This document shows positions 1 to 8,864 of a stretch of 64,000 nt of DNA, one piece after another. The stretch lies in contig NZ_VEFS01000002.1 in the NCBI RefSeq assembly GCF_007679045.1, positions 468,352 through 532,351 on the forward strand, given 5' to 3'. The notes under the pieces are model-generated. The model was not told where the DNA came from and ran no database searches. It saw only the letters and a list, made by a program, of their open reading frames with translations. The position numbers were made by a program, and so were the translations under genes. This DNA is from Microbacterium sp. BH-3-3-3. Its GTDB lineage: Bacteria > Actinomycetota > Actinomycetes > Actinomycetales > Microbacteriaceae. Each line of letters starts with the position of its first letter. Positions within the stretch are counted from its first letter, which is position 1.

Positions 1-1343
1 GTCACGGGCGGCGGTGTGCTCGCCGCGGGGGTCGGGTCGACCCGCACCGGGGGAGGATCCCCCCACTGCGTCGTCTGCGAGGGGGAGGCGAACCTCTCGA
101 CGAAGACGAAGCCGGGAGAGAGGTGCTCCATGGTCTCGGCATCCTGGGCGCCGCGATCGATGCGCCAGACGGCGGTGTACACGCCGGGGCCGGGAAGGGT
201 GTCGCTCTGCACCCGGTAGACGCCGCCTCCCGTGGCCGGATCGGTGCGGAGCTCGAGGTGCGCGACGGGGTCCAGCCCCGCGGGGATCTCGTCGGATTCG
301 GCCAGGAACGAGCTGGTCGCGAACACGTCGGCCGTGGCCGAGATGACGACGAACGAGCCGTCCTCGAGACGCGGCCACGGCTCGTCGCTCTCGACGGCGA
401 CCTCGTCGACGAATCGTCCGTCCTGCAGGTGCGCCGAGGTGGAGATGTGCGGCGCGAAGCGCACGGGGCGCGTGGTGGCGTCTTCGGCGGTCAGCTCGAA
501 GGTCGTGGGGCGTGCGGGCCCGGCTGATTGCTGCTGATCGGGGGTGGTGTACGAACGGATCGCGGCGGTCTCGACGGTGAACGTCCCCGTCGCGCGGACC
601 GCATAGGGTCGTCCGTCGTTCGCGGCGGGAACCGGGGCGGAGATCGGGTAGACGATGCCTCCCACGACCCCCGATCGCTCCGCGGCGCCCGTGTCGGCGA
701 ACACGGCGTTCTCGAGCCGCAGCGTGCCCGACGCCGTGGGGTCGACGTCGGCGGTCACCGTGCCGCGCGTGGGGTCGTCTGCCTGCGTGGTGAGGGTCAG
801 CGTTCCGCCGACGCGCGGGACCGCCAACGCCTCGGCCTCAGCGAGGTAGGTCAGAGCGAGGTTCTGGACCGAGACGTTGTTCTCGGGGCTGGCCCGCCGC
901 ATGATGTGGTCGATGGCGCCGCGCAGATCGTCGCCGGTGTAGCCCCACGAATGCAGGGTGGTGTCGCGGTCGACGATCGCCTTGACCGCCCAGCCGACAC
1001 TCGCCGCCTGCACCGGGTCGTCGGTCTGACCGTAGGTGCCGACGAGGTGGTTGATCGAGACCAGCTGCTGGGGGCTGAGGCCGTTCACGTCGGAGGATTC
1101 GCCGTGGTCGGTCGTGTCACCGGTCGCCACCGGAAGCCCCGGGTGGATGCAGTACGTGTGCACGTCGCCGACGCGCATCGATCCGTGCCAACCCGTGGAC
1201 GACAACGGCGCCCAGGTGCCGAAACCGGTGCCCTGGTCGGCGGCGTGCGCGGCGGGCGCGAAGCCGACGGCGCCGAGAAGTACGGCGACGGCGGCGGCGA
1301 ACGCCGCCCGACGGCGCCGTGACGGAGGTGGTGAGTGCTGCAT
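1..1343 (-). CDS. Secreted thioester-domain-like surface protein (C-terminal part outside window)
   Basis: The open frame runs off the left window edge, so only the N-terminal 447 residues or so are visible. It begins with an Arg-rich n-region, a hydrophobic core and an AHA/ADQ cleavage site near residue 35, a standard Sec signal peptide. Cys65 in TYCIHPG and Gln112 in DPVQAASVGW match the Cys and Gln positions of bacterial surface thioester (TQXA-type) domains, which can form an internal thioester to bind host or matrix amines. The rest reads as beta-rich extracellular repeats. The ATG is preceded by GAAGGGA at good distance. Domain assignment is by motif only; anchoring signals would lie outside the window. 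Confidence 0.6.
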   Translation of the reverse strand, partial: MQHSPPPSRRRRAAFAAAVAVLLGAVGFAPAAHAADQGTGFGTWAPLSSTGWHGSMRVGDVHTYCIHPGLPVATGDTTDHGESSDVNGLSPQQLVSINHLVGTYGQTDDPVQAASVGWAVKAIVDRDTTLHSWGYTGDDLRGAIDHIMRRASPENNVSVQNLALTYLAEAEALAVPRVGGTLTLTTQADDPTRGTVTADVDPTASGTLRLENAVFADTGAAERSGVVGGIVYPISAPVPAANDGRPYAVRATGTFTVETAAIRSYTTPDQQQSAGPARPTTFELTAEDATTRPVRFAPHISTSAHLQDGRFVDEVAVESDEPWPRLEDGSFVVISATADVFATSSFLAESDEIPAGLDPVAHLELRTDPATGGGVYRVQSDTLPGPGVYTAVWRIDRGAQDAETMEHLSPGFVFVERFASPSQTTQWGDPPPVRVDPTPAASTPPPV

Positions 1344-1403
1344 GCGAGTCCCTTCGATTGGAAGAGACTCGATCTTGCGTGAGGGGCGATCGCCGCCGAT
1401 GCG

Positions 1404-1439
1404 AGAACGGACCGATCCGTGGAGGGATCGGTCCGTTCT
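1404..1439 (-). terminator. Perfect 15-bp hairpin downstream of the metallophosphoesterase gene
   Basis: Arms 1404-1418 and 1425-1439 are exact inverted repeats around a 6-base loop. It lies just after the stop of the metallophosphoesterase (minus strand) and before the start of the next minus-strand gene. There is no long T-run, as is common in GC-rich actinobacteria. Confidence 0.65.
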
Positions 1440-1457
1440 GGTGCTGTGCAGAAGCGG

Positions 1458-2381
1458 TCAGCGAGGCAGCAGCGTCAGCAGCGTGGCTTCCGGCCGGCAC
1501 GCGAAGCGCACGGGGGCGTAGATGGAGTGTCCGAGACCCGCGCTGACGTTCAACGGCACCGTTCGCCCGTCGTGCGTCCACTCGCTCAGACCGCGCGCCT
1601 GGTCGAGGGGCAGGTCGCAGTTCGACACCAGCGCCTTGCTGCTGAAGGGGATGCGCACCTGTCCGCCGTGGGTGTGCCCGGCCAGAAGCACGTCGGCGCC
1701 GAACGAGGTGAAGGCGTCGAGGGTGCGCCGGTAGGGGGCGTGCATCACACCGAGGGTGAGGTCGCCGGCATCCAGTCTCGAGACGACCGGGGGGATGAGC
1801 TCGGGCCGATCCCAGTTGCGGTGCGCGTCGTTCACGCCGAAGGCCGTGATCCGCGTGCCCTTCACCTCGAGCGAGACGGCCGTGTCGTCGAGGACCTTCC
1901 ACCCGAGGTCGGCGGTGAAGAACCGATCGAGGGCATCGATGTCGAGGTGCTTGTGAGCCGGAACGTGCCCGGACGGTCCGAGGAAGTAGCGCAGCGGATT
2001 GCGCGGCGCGGGTTCCTGGTAGTCGTTCGAGCCGTGCACGACGAGTCCGGGGACGCCGCGCAGGGAGGCGAAGGCGGTCCGGATGCCGGTGAGCCCATCG
2101 CGATGACCGAGATTGTCTCCCGTGTTCACGACGAGGTCGGGCGAAAGGTCGGCCAGGCGCGCCATCCACTCCTGCTTGCGGTGCTGCCAGGGCGCCATGT
2201 GCGCGTCGGAAACGTGCAGGACGCGGATCCGTTCCGCGCCCTTCGGAAGCACGCGCAGGGCGTGGTAGCGCACCGTGAACAGGTAGCGCTCGACGCCCAT
2301 GCCCCAGACGGCCGCCCCGACAGCGGCCGCCCCCGCGACCCCGAGGGGCGCGAGGGCGGCGACGCGGGAGGCGCGGCTCAC
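1458..2381 (-). CDS. YkuE-type metallophosphoesterase
   Basis: The 307-residue protein has one N-terminal hydrophobic segment (about residues 8-28) and then a calcineurin-like phosphoesterase domain. Metal-binding motifs appear in order: DAH in HVSDAHM, GDN in NTGDN, the SND form of the usual GNHD, the histidine of MHAP, and GHTHGGQ. It is probably a membrane-tethered, metal-dependent phosphohydrolase of unknown substrate. The start overlaps the last four bases of the PBP gene, and this pair is commonly linked in Microbacteriaceae, which hints at a role near the cell envelope. The Ser replacing Gly or Asn in the third motif is a mild deviation. Confidence 0.85.
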   Translation of the reverse strand: MSRASRVAALAPLGVAGAAAVGAAVWGMGVERYLFTVRYHALRVLPKGAERIRVLHVSDAHMAPWQHRKQEWMARLADLSPDLVVNTGDNLGHRDGLTGIRTAFASLRGVPGLVVHGSNDYQEPAPRNPLRYFLGPSGHVPAHKHLDIDALDRFFTADLGWKVLDDTAVSLEVKGTRITAFGVNDAHRNWDRPELIPPVVSRLDAGDLTLGVMHAPYRRTLDAFTSFGADVLLAGHTHGGQVRIPFSSKALVSNCDLPLDQARGLSEWTHDGRTVPLNVSAGLGHSIYAPVRFACRPEATLLTLLPR

Positions 2382-5110
2382 GGGCAGTCCTTCGCGCTGA
2401 CGTTCAGCACGACCGGGGTGTCCTTGTTGGCCGCGGTGCCGCCGGCGGGGTTGCTGGCGGTGACTTGGCCGCCATCGGGGGCCTTGTCGCTCTTCTTGCA
2501 GTCGCCGATCGAGAAGTTGGTGAAACCGGCGTTCTTGAGATCGTTCTGCGCGGCGTTGATGCTGCGGCCGACCACGTCGGGCACGGTGCCACCCTTGCCG
2601 TTGCCGGGGCTCAGGGTGATCTGCGAACCGGCGGGGGCGGAGCCGCCACCGGGGTTCTGCGCGGCCACGCGGTCGCCGCCGAGCTCGGAATCGATCGGGT
2701 CTCCGACCGTCACGCGGAAGCCGGCGTTCTGCAACGTCGAGGTCGCGCTGTCGATGCTCTGGCCGACCACGTTCGGGAGGTCGCGCTGCTGCGTGCGCAG
2801 CAGGTTGCTCGCGGGGTCGGGGAAGCGGTCGCCGCCGTAGACGTCGTCGGCCGCGCGCTGCACGTCACGTGCCAGTCGGTAGCGCATGTCGCTGAGCTGC
2901 AGGCCGTTGGCGAACTTCTGGAAGAGGCTGACGGTGCCGCCGTCCCAGTTGCCGACCCAGACCGCGGTCGTGACGTTGGTCGACGACTCGATCATCCAGG
3001 TCTCGTGGGCCTCGTGCGTACCGGTCTTACCGAGCACGGGGGTGCCGTCGCCGGGGTTGGCCTGCGAACCCGTTCCGCCACCCTGCATGACGCCCTGGAG
3101 GGCGTACGCGGCGGTCGCCGCGATCTCGGGTGTCAGTGCGGTCTCGCACTGCTGGTCGGGGATGGGGCGCTCGGAGCCGTCGGCCGCGGTCACCTTGTCG
3201 ATGACCTTCGCGGGGCAGCGCGTGCCGCCGTTGGCGACCGTCGAGAAGGCGCCGGCCATGGCGATCGGCGAGATGTTGTCGCTACCGATGACCTCGTTGG
3301 CGTTCGCCATCAAGATCTCCTTGCCGTCGCCCGTCTTCACGCCCATCTTCTTCACGACGTTGGCGATGTCGCAGAGGTCGAGCTCGGCGGCCATGGCGAG
3401 GTAGCCCGTGTTCAGCGAGTCGCGCGTGAACATCATCGGCGTTCCCACGTAGCCGCGGCTCTCGTTGAAGTTGTTGATCGTGTACTTCGTGGTGTTGACC
3501 CACGGACCCTGGCACGAGTTCTTCATGTTGGGGACGGGCTGCAGGCGACCGTTCAGCGTCTCGTTGAGCGAGTGCCCCTTCTCGAGCCAGTCGATGAGGG
3601 TGAACAGCTTGAACGTCGATCCGGCGCTGAAACCGATCGATCCGCCGTTGTCGGAATCGCCGGCGAAGACGATCGAGCTGTACGAGGGGTCGGAGTCGGC
3701 GAGGGTCGGGTCCTGCGTGAACTTCGTGTTCTGCGCGAGGGCGAGCAGGCGACCGGTCTTGGCCTCGAGGCTGACGGCGGTGGCACCGAACTTCAGGTTG
3801 TCGTAGCGGGCCGGGTCGAGGTTGGTCGGCGCGTTCTCGCTCATGGTCTCTTGAGCGGCGTTCTGCACGTTCCAGTCGAGGGTCGTCTGGATCGTCAGAC
3901 CGTCCTGACGCAGCGCGTTGACGCGGTCGTCGGTTCCCTCGCCGAACGCGGGGGAGTTCAGGATCGTCGAGACCACGTACTGGCAGAAGTACGGGGCGGC
4001 CGAGGCGGCGCAGCCCTGGGTCGTCGGGGTGATCGCCGGGGTGATCGGCTCGATCGCGAACGACACGTACTGCTCGTGGGTGATCTTGCCGTCGGCCTCC
4101 ATGCGGCTCAGCACGTAGAGCTGGCGGCCCTTGGTCTCGCTGTAGCCGTCGGCGGCGGCGACCAGCTGGTCCTGCGTGATCTCGCCGTTGTCGCGCAGCG
4201 TGTACAGCGCCTGGATTGTGCCCTGGTCGACATCGTCGATCGAGCCGTCGGGAGCCTTGTTGTAGGCGGTCTCGCCGTCGCTGATGCTGCCGGTGGGCAG
4301 ATCGATGCGGAAGCGGTTGGGGTTCTGCACCATGCCGGCGAGGATCGCGGACTGTCCGACGGTCAGGTTCGCGGCGGGGGTGTTGAAGTAGTACCGCGCG
4401 GCGGCGTCGATGCCGTACGTGGTTCCGCCGAAGTTGGCGATGTTGAGGTACCCGAGGAGGATCTGATCCTTCGTGTACTCCTTCTCGAGCTGCACCGCGT
4501 AGCGCATCTCCTGCAGCTTGCGCTGGTAGCCCGCGGCACCGTCCGACTGGATGGCCTCGAGCGCGCACGCCTGCAGAACTTCGTCGCGGCTCTTGGCTTC
4601 GACCGCCGGGGTGCTGTCCGTCGCCTCCACGGCGGGGATCGCACGGGCGTCGCGCTCGCAACGCTGCACGAGCACGTTCTTGACGTACTGCTGGCTGATC
4701 GAGGATCCACCCTGCGTCTCGCCGCCCGAGGCGTTGCTGAGCAGTGCACGGGTCGTACCGATGAGGTCGACACCACCGTGCTGGTAGTAGCGGGGGTCCT
4801 CGGAGGAGAGGATCGCGTCGTACATGACCGGGTTGACTTGGTCGAAGGTGACCGGGGAGCGGTTCTGGTCGTAGAACTTGGCCAGGACCTGGTCGCCGGC
4901 CATCAGCGTCGTCGGCTGCATCAGCTCGTCGGGCTGCAGGTAGCTCGGCATGTTGTCGAAGATCGTGATGGCGCTGGAGGCCGCCGCGCCGGAAACGGCG
5001 ATGGCGGGCGTCACGGCAGCGGTGACGAGGAGTCCGGCGACCGCGCTCAGGCCGACGAGGCCGACGATGCCGCCGAGGGCACCGCTAGCCGTTCGTTTGT
5101 TCTCGGGCAT
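2378..5110 (-). CDS. ponA: Bifunctional class A penicillin-binding protein with two PASTA domains
   Basis: The 910-residue protein polymerises and crosslinks peptidoglycan. A single membrane anchor (about residues 12-45) is followed by a GT51 glycosyltransferase domain with the EDPRYYQHGGVD motif near residue 103. The transpeptidase domain carries the SxxK serine in GSTFK near residue 497, the SLN motif, and KTGT near residue 693. Two C-terminal PASTA repeats follow (from LPNVVGQS and from VPDVVGRS), ending in a Cys-Pro tail. PASTA domains are known to sense muropeptides or beta-lactams. A TATCCT -10 box lies 7 bases upstream of the ATG. Length and domain order match mycobacterial PonA-type enzymes. 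Confidence 0.95.
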   Translation of the reverse strand: MPENKRTASGALGGIVGLVGLSAVAGLLVTAAVTPAIAVSGAAASSAITIFDNMPSYLQPDELMQPTTLMAGDQVLAKFYDQNRSPVTFDQVNPVMYDAILSSEDPRYYQHGGVDLIGTTRALLSNASGGETQGGSSISQQYVKNVLVQRCERDARAIPAVEATDSTPAVEAKSRDEVLQACALEAIQSDGAAGYQRKLQEMRYAVQLEKEYTKDQILLGYLNIANFGGTTYGIDAAARYYFNTPAANLTVGQSAILAGMVQNPNRFRIDLPTGSISDGETAYNKAPDGSIDDVDQGTIQALYTLRDNGEITQDQLVAAADGYSETKGRQLYVLSRMEADGKITHEQYVSFAIEPITPAITPTTQGCAASAAPYFCQYVVSTILNSPAFGEGTDDRVNALRQDGLTIQTTLDWNVQNAAQETMSENAPTNLDPARYDNLKFGATAVSLEAKTGRLLALAQNTKFTQDPTLADSDPSYSSIVFAGDSDNGGSIGFSAGSTFKLFTLIDWLEKGHSLNETLNGRLQPVPNMKNSCQGPWVNTTKYTINNFNESRGYVGTPMMFTRDSLNTGYLAMAAELDLCDIANVVKKMGVKTGDGKEILMANANEVIGSDNISPIAMAGAFSTVANGGTRCPAKVIDKVTAADGSERPIPDQQCETALTPEIAATAAYALQGVMQGGGTGSQANPGDGTPVLGKTGTHEAHETWMIESSTNVTTAVWVGNWDGGTVSLFQKFANGLQLSDMRYRLARDVQRAADDVYGGDRFPDPASNLLRTQQRDLPNVVGQSIDSATSTLQNAGFRVTVGDPIDSELGGDRVAAQNPGGGSAPAGSQITLSPGNGKGGTVPDVVGRSINAAQNDLKNAGFTNFSIGDCKKSDKAPDGGQVTASNPAGGTAANKDTPVVLNVSAKDCP

Positions 5111-5117
5111 AGGCTTG

Positions 5118-5123
5118 AGGATA
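5118..5123 (-). promoter_or_regulatory. -10 box for a leaderless ponA mRNA
   Basis: On the minus strand TATCCT ends 7 bases before the ponA ATG, which would place the transcription start at or next to the start codon. No Shine-Dalgarno sequence is visible there. The same arrangement recurs at several genes in this window. Confidence 0.45.
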
Positions 5124-5226
5124 AGCGACGTTGCTGGGCGATGCCTCGAAGGTGAGCCCTGCGCGCGTACGCGTCCGCCCCCGCGCGCAGATGCTGCGCG
5201 CTCCGAGCAACCTCCGGGAGCCCGAG

Positions 5227-5445
5227 ATGATCACGTGGGAGTACCTCACCACGCCGCTGCTGATCCACAACACCGCCGCGATCCTCAACAACTGGGGCAA
5301 GCAGGGCTGGGAGCTCGTGCAGGTGGTGACCGGCCCCGAGGGTGGACTCGTCGCCTACCTCAAGCGCCCGACGGGCGGAGGCGCAGCGAACGCGGGTCTC
5401 GGTGCCGCCGAGACCGCCGCCAAGCAGTTCGAGGGGCAGCAGTGA
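5227..5445 (+). CDS. Small DUF4177-like protein
   Basis: A 72-residue soluble protein with an MITWEYLTTPL start and the NNWGKQGWELVQVV core, the pattern of DUF4177-type small proteins (beta-alpha-beta with a WELV motif). The start chosen is the ATG at 5227, preceded by GGGAG with 7-base spacing. An earlier in-frame ATG at 5131 would add an Arg-rich stretch that looks non-coding. The stop overlaps the GTG of the RidA gene (GTGA), so the two are translationally coupled. Function unknown. Confidence 0.75.
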   Translation: MITWEYLTTPLLIHNTAAILNNWGKQGWELVQVVTGPEGGLVAYLKRPTGGGAANAGLGAAETAAKQFEGQQ

Positions 5446-5909
5446 CCGTCTCGGAGCGTCTGGCCGCTCTGGGCGTCGAGGTGCCCGCGGTCGTGCCGCC
5501 CGTGGCGTCGTACATCCCGGCGAAGCGCCACGGCGACCTCGTCTACACCTCGGGCCAGCTTCCGATGGTGCAGGGTGCACTCCCCGCCACCGGCAAGGTC
5601 GGCGAGACCGACGGGCTCGTCAGCCCCGCGGATGCCAAGACCTACGCCCGTCAGTGCGCGCTGAACGCCATCGCGGCGGCCGCCGCGCTCGTGGGAGGCG
5701 TCGACAACCTCACCGGTGTGCTGAAGTTGACCGGCTTCGTGGCATCCGTCCCCGAATTCACCGGGCAGCCCGGCGTCATCAACGGTGCGAGCGAGTTCCT
5801 CGGCGAAGTCTTCGGCGAGGCCGGGGCGCACGCGCGCTCCGCGGTGGGAGTGCCGGTGCTCCCGCTCGACAGCCCCGTCGAGGTCGAGGTGGTCTTCTCG
5901 GTCGCGTGA
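5442..5909 (+). CDS. RidA/YjgF/UK114 family enamine/imine deaminase
   Basis: A 155-residue protein of the long RidA subgroup. It starts at a GTG overlapping the previous stop. The signature RSAVGVPVLPLDSPVEVEV near the C terminus and the VYTSGQLPM segment near the N terminus are typical. The family hydrolyses reactive enamine/imine intermediates from PLP enzymes such as threonine dehydratase. The Arg needed for carboxylate binding is expected in the HARSAVG segment, where R is present. It is followed immediately by hairpins, so it ends a two-gene unit. Confidence 0.88.
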   Translation: MTVSERLAALGVEVPAVVPPVASYIPAKRHGDLVYTSGQLPMVQGALPATGKVGETDGLVSPADAKTYARQCALNAIAAAAALVGGVDNLTGVLKLTGFVASVPEFTGQPGVINGASEFLGEVFGEAGAHARSAVGVPVLPLDSPVEVEVVFSVA

Positions 5910-5945
5910 GCGGAATTCCGGATGCCGACTCCTCGGCATCCGGAT

Positions 5946-5982
5946 CGAAGGGGGCGTCCCGCGTGTCGGGGCGCCCCCTTCG
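5946..5982 (+). terminator. GC-rich terminator after ridA-like gene
   Basis: An 11-bp perfect stem (5946-5956 with 5972-5982) contains a five-G/five-C core and ends in CTTCG. A smaller hairpin of GATGCCG with CGGCATC lies just before it. The position directly after the RidA stop supports a transcription terminator. Confidence 0.65.
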
Positions 5983-6037
5983 TCGTGCCGCCGGTCGCCG
6001 GTCACGGCGGATTCTGAAGTGGCGGGGAGGATCATTC

Positions 6038-6754
6038 GTGCTCATGACCACCTCCGTCGTGCCGGGCGCGTCGTCCGCCGCCGCCTCGAACCCCTTCCTG
6101 GCCCCCGCCGCCCACCCGCGTCGGCTGGTGCTCACCGCCGTGGCGACCGTGCTCGTGCTCGTCGCTGTCGGCTTCCTCCTGCGGCTCGTGCCGCTCGACG
6201 TCGGGCTCTCCCGTGTCGTGCACCGCTCGCACCTCGGTGCCCTCGGTGCGATCGCGGAGGGGTTCTATCGTGCGGTCAAACCGGTCTCGGCGGCGGGGAT
6301 CATGGTCGTGGCGACGGCGGTCGTCGGCTTCGCCACGCGTCGGTGGCAGGCGGCCCTCGCGTTCGTCGGGACGATCGCGCTCACCTGGGGCTCGGCCGAA
6401 GCGATCAAGCTCGTCGTCGAGCGGCCTCGCCCCGGCCTGTCGGAGCAGGTGGTGAACGCCGTCGGGACGACGGCCGACCCGTCGTTCCCGAGCGGCCACG
6501 TCGCGTTCGTCGCCGCTTTCGCCGCGGCGCTGATCTGCGTGTCGTGGGCGACCCGCTGGCGCGCCCTGGCGATCGGAGTGGGCGTCGTGCTGGTCGCGGC
6601 GATGATGCTGTCGGTGGTGTACATCGGCGTGCACTACGTCGGCGACGCGGTGGCATCCGTCATCTGGGTGGCGGGCATCTTCCCGGCCGTGCGCGCCCTC
6701 CTGGCGTTCGTCGTCGCACGGGCGCAGGAAGTGGTCGACGCCCGACGCCGGTGA
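6038..6754 (+). CDS. PAP2-family membrane phosphatase
   Basis: A 238-residue integral membrane protein with about six hydrophobic segments and the three PAP2 motifs in order: KLVVERPRP, PSGH (in FPSGHVAF) and the distal SVVYIGVHYVGD. Such enzymes dephosphorylate lipid phosphates, including undecaprenyl pyrophosphate and phosphatidic acid, on the outer face. I chose the GTG at 6038 because GGGGAGG sits 7 bases upstream; an ATG at 6044 is the alternative. The specific lipid substrate cannot be told from sequence. Confidence 0.87.
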   Translation: MLMTTSVVPGASSAAASNPFLAPAAHPRRLVLTAVATVLVLVAVGFLLRLVPLDVGLSRVVHRSHLGALGAIAEGFYRAVKPVSAAGIMVVATAVVGFATRRWQAALAFVGTIALTWGSAEAIKLVVERPRPGLSEQVVNAVGTTADPSFPSGHVAFVAAFAAALICVSWATRWRALAIGVGVVLVAAMMLSVVYIGVHYVGDAVASVIWVAGIFPAVRALLAFVVARAQEVVDARRR

Positions 6755-6827
6755 GCCGGACCCTCCCCGTGCGCGGCATGAGGTTCGATAGCATCGGGCC
6801 GAGCCAATAACCGGGGGGAGGGCTCGA

Positions 6828-7232
6828 ATGAACGACGCCGCGCAGATGCTGATCGCGATCGCCGGTCAGTTGGAAAAAGCCAAGGAGCTATCCGACGTCG
6901 CGGAGAACCTGTCGGGGGAGCTCGCCGCTCTCACCGGGGTGGGAAGCAGCGAAGATGACGAGGCGACGGTGACGGTCGATCACCAGGGCATCGTGACGGG
7001 GGTGACTCTGTCCGCCGGGGTCTCTCGCTCGGATGGTCGCTCGATCGCGGAGGCGATCCTCACTGCGACGGAGCGTGCGATCGACGACGTCAAGCGTCAG
7101 GCCGAGCCTTTGCAGGCGGCCATCCTGCAGCCTTACCTCCCCCAGCAGACCGTTGACTTCTCGGCGCAGTTGGACGAGCTTTTCCGTCGTGTTCAAGCGG
7201 TCGACGGGATCACAGACGAGGAGAATCGCTGA
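6828..7232 (+). CDS. YbaB/EbfC-like protein of a type VII substrate cluster
   Basis: A 134-residue protein with a helical N terminus (MLIAIAGQLEKAKELS), then a central strand region VTVDHQGIVTGVTL and helices, the layout of YbaB/EbfC-type proteins that accompany ESX/type VII substrates in actinobacteria. A strong GGGGGGAGGG ribosome-binding site precedes the ATG. It overlaps the next gene by one base (TGATG), so 6828-8840 reads as one four-gene operon. DNA binding is a family property and untested here. Confidence 0.7.
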   Translation: MNDAAQMLIAIAGQLEKAKELSDVAENLSGELAALTGVGSSEDDEATVTVDHQGIVTGVTLSAGVSRSDGRSIAEAILTATERAIDDVKRQAEPLQAAILQPYLPQQTVDFSAQLDELFRRVQAVDGITDEENR

Positions 7233-7537
7233 TGACAGATCTCGATGTCCAGGCCGACGCGTTGCACGCGCACGCGTCCGCTCTTCACGGTTCGGCGGAG
7301 AGGTTCGACGCGGCGGCGGTTGCGGCGCTGCAAGCGGTCTCTCTCTCGCCCGAGGCTTTCGGGCTGCTGTGCTCTTTCCTCGTACCCGTCGTCGGCACGC
7401 AGCAAGCGACCACGGTTGCGGGGCTGGGCGCACTCAAGCTCGCTTTGTCCGCAGAGGCGACCGCCGTCTCAGCAGCGGGGAGCGCCTACGCCCTCCTCGA
7501 CGACGTGCTCGCCTCCGAGATCGCGAAGGTCATCTGA
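7232..7537 (+). CDS. EspC-like type VII secretion target protein
   Basis: A 101-residue helical protein starting MTDLDVQADALHAHASALHG, with alternating Ala-rich helices and a hydrophobic centre (FGLLCSFLVPVV). Size, composition and the LDVQADAL pattern fit the DUF2580/T7SS-target family of small ESX-associated proteins. No WXG motif is present. It sits between the YbaB-like gene and the larger WXG-type gene and overlaps both by one base. It is probably a co-secreted partner or chaperone for the following protein. Confidence 0.65.
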   Translation: MTDLDVQADALHAHASALHGSAERFDAAAVAALQAVSLSPEAFGLLCSFLVPVVGTQQATTVAGLGALKLALSAEATAVSAAGSAYALLDDVLASEIAKVI

Positions 7538-8415
7538 TGTCCCTGCTCGTCGCGCCCACCTATGAGAGCGGAGCGAGCGGGGAAGCCATCCTCGGGGCGA
7601 TTCCCATCGCGGGAGGAATCGCCGACAGTGTTCGCGACTTCGGTAACGGCAATATCACCTCGGGCGTGATCGACGTCGCCGGATCGGCTCTCGACGTCGT
7701 CGGCGTCATCGCGAACCCCATTGCCACGCTCGTATCGTCGTGCGCGGCGTTCCTCCTCGACTACATGAGCCCGCTGCATGAAGAACTCGAACTCCTCACC
7801 GGGAGTCCGGAGATGGTGCGTGCGCTCGGCGGGACCTGGGACAACGTGGGGGAGGCGCTCACCGCGATCGCCGACGATCGCGACCGCGCGCTCGCCGGGT
7901 TGCGCGAGTCGTGGGAGGGCGCGGCGGCCACCGGCTACGAGACCGTCGCCAACGGCTTGACGACCCTCATGCGCTCGTTGGCCGACGCCGCCCACAGCAA
8001 CGCCAACGGACTGCGTCTCGCGGCTTCCGTCGTGCAAGTCGTGTACGAGATCGTGAAGGGCATCATCGCTGATCTGGTCGGTCAGCTCATCCAGGCGGTC
8101 GTCATCGCCATGGCGACCGTGGGCGTCGGCCTGCCGGCCGTCGTCGCCCAGTGCAGCGCGAAGATCGCCCAACGCGTACCCCAGGTCGCGCGATGGGTGG
8201 AGAAGATCCAGGAGGTCATGCGCCGAATACAGGACATCGTCGAGACGTTCACGCAGTTCGGACGCAAGTTCGAGATCAACGCGGGCACCATCAAAGGCAC
8301 CCTCGACAGAAAGGTCGACGTGTTGGTCAGCGTCCAGTCCGTCGATCTCGTCAACGCCGTGAAGGGCATCAACAGCGGCATCACGAAGTCCACCGAAGCG
8401 GGGGCCGAGTCGTGA
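7537..8415 (+). CDS. WXG-type putative type VII secretion substrate
   Basis: A 292-residue protein. A hydrophobic N-terminal third (AILGAIPIAGGIAD and DVVGVIANPIATLVSSCAAFLLDY) is followed by a helical hairpin domain with the WXG turn in LRESWEGAAATGYE near residue 126. A long hydrophobic segment follows (LVGQLIQAVVIAMATVGVGL) and a charged C terminus with little predicted structure. This layout resembles large WXG100-domain proteins exported by actinobacterial type VII systems. No recognisable toxin domain is visible. The gene is flanked by a small EspC-like gene and a second YbaB-like gene. Confidence 0.65.
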   Translation: MSLLVAPTYESGASGEAILGAIPIAGGIADSVRDFGNGNITSGVIDVAGSALDVVGVIANPIATLVSSCAAFLLDYMSPLHEELELLTGSPEMVRALGGTWDNVGEALTAIADDRDRALAGLRESWEGAAATGYETVANGLTTLMRSLADAAHSNANGLRLAASVVQVVYEIVKGIIADLVGQLIQAVVIAMATVGVGLPAVVAQCSAKIAQRVPQVARWVEKIQEVMRRIQDIVETFTQFGRKFEINAGTIKGTLDRKVDVLVSVQSVDLVNAVKGINSGITKSTEAGAES

Positions 8416-8840
8416 GCGGCCCCGGCGACTCCTCAGGGGTACCGCAGCCCACGCGGGAGCGCCTCGCCCTGCGTGAGGCGCAGTACGCCGCTGCGCGCGC
8501 ACGCGGAGAAGAGATCCTGGCCGCTCAGCGGGCGATGGACGCGGCGCGGGGCACAGCCTCGTCCTACCTCGGCGAAGTCACGGCGACGGTGTCGGCCCGG
8601 GGCCTTCTGACCGATCTGCAGATCACGCCGCGAGGAGCCGCGCTGGGCCCACAGGTCCTGGGACGGCTCGTCTCGACGACGATCCGCGAGGCGCTGCTCG
8701 ATCTGGAGGGCAATTTGATCGCTGCGGTCGACGAGACCGGCCACTCCGAGGCTTCTGCTGCACTCGTGGCAGAGGTCACGGGTGGATTGCGGGGCCCTCT
8801 GGCAGCCCTGGATGATACGGAAGCTGCGCGCCAGCAGTGA
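8412..8840 (+). CDS. Second YbaB/EbfC-like protein of the type VII cluster
   Basis: A 142-residue protein starting at a GTG that overlaps the preceding stop (GTGA). An N-terminal coiled helix rich in Arg, Ala and Glu is followed by VTATVSARGLLTDLQITPRG and an IREALLDLEGNL helix, the same architecture as the first gene of the operon but with low identity. Two YbaB-like proteins bracketing two WXG/Esp-type proteins is a recurrent actinobacterial arrangement. It ends 24 bases before the stop of a convergent gene. Confidence 0.65.
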   Translation: MSGPGDSSGVPQPTRERLALREAQYAAARARGEEILAAQRAMDAARGTASSYLGEVTATVSARGLLTDLQITPRGAALGPQVLGRLVSTTIREALLDLEGNLIAAVDETGHSEASAALVAEVTGGLRGPLAALDDTEAARQQ

Positions 8841-8864
8841 CATCGCGCGGTGGCGCGCCGTCGT

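Noticed and set aside
2465..5155. Very long open frame antisense to ponA
   Set aside because: It mirrors the codon bias of the PBP gene (G/C third positions make the opposite strand stop-free). It has no motif or ribosome-binding site, and PBP motifs are unambiguous on the other strand.
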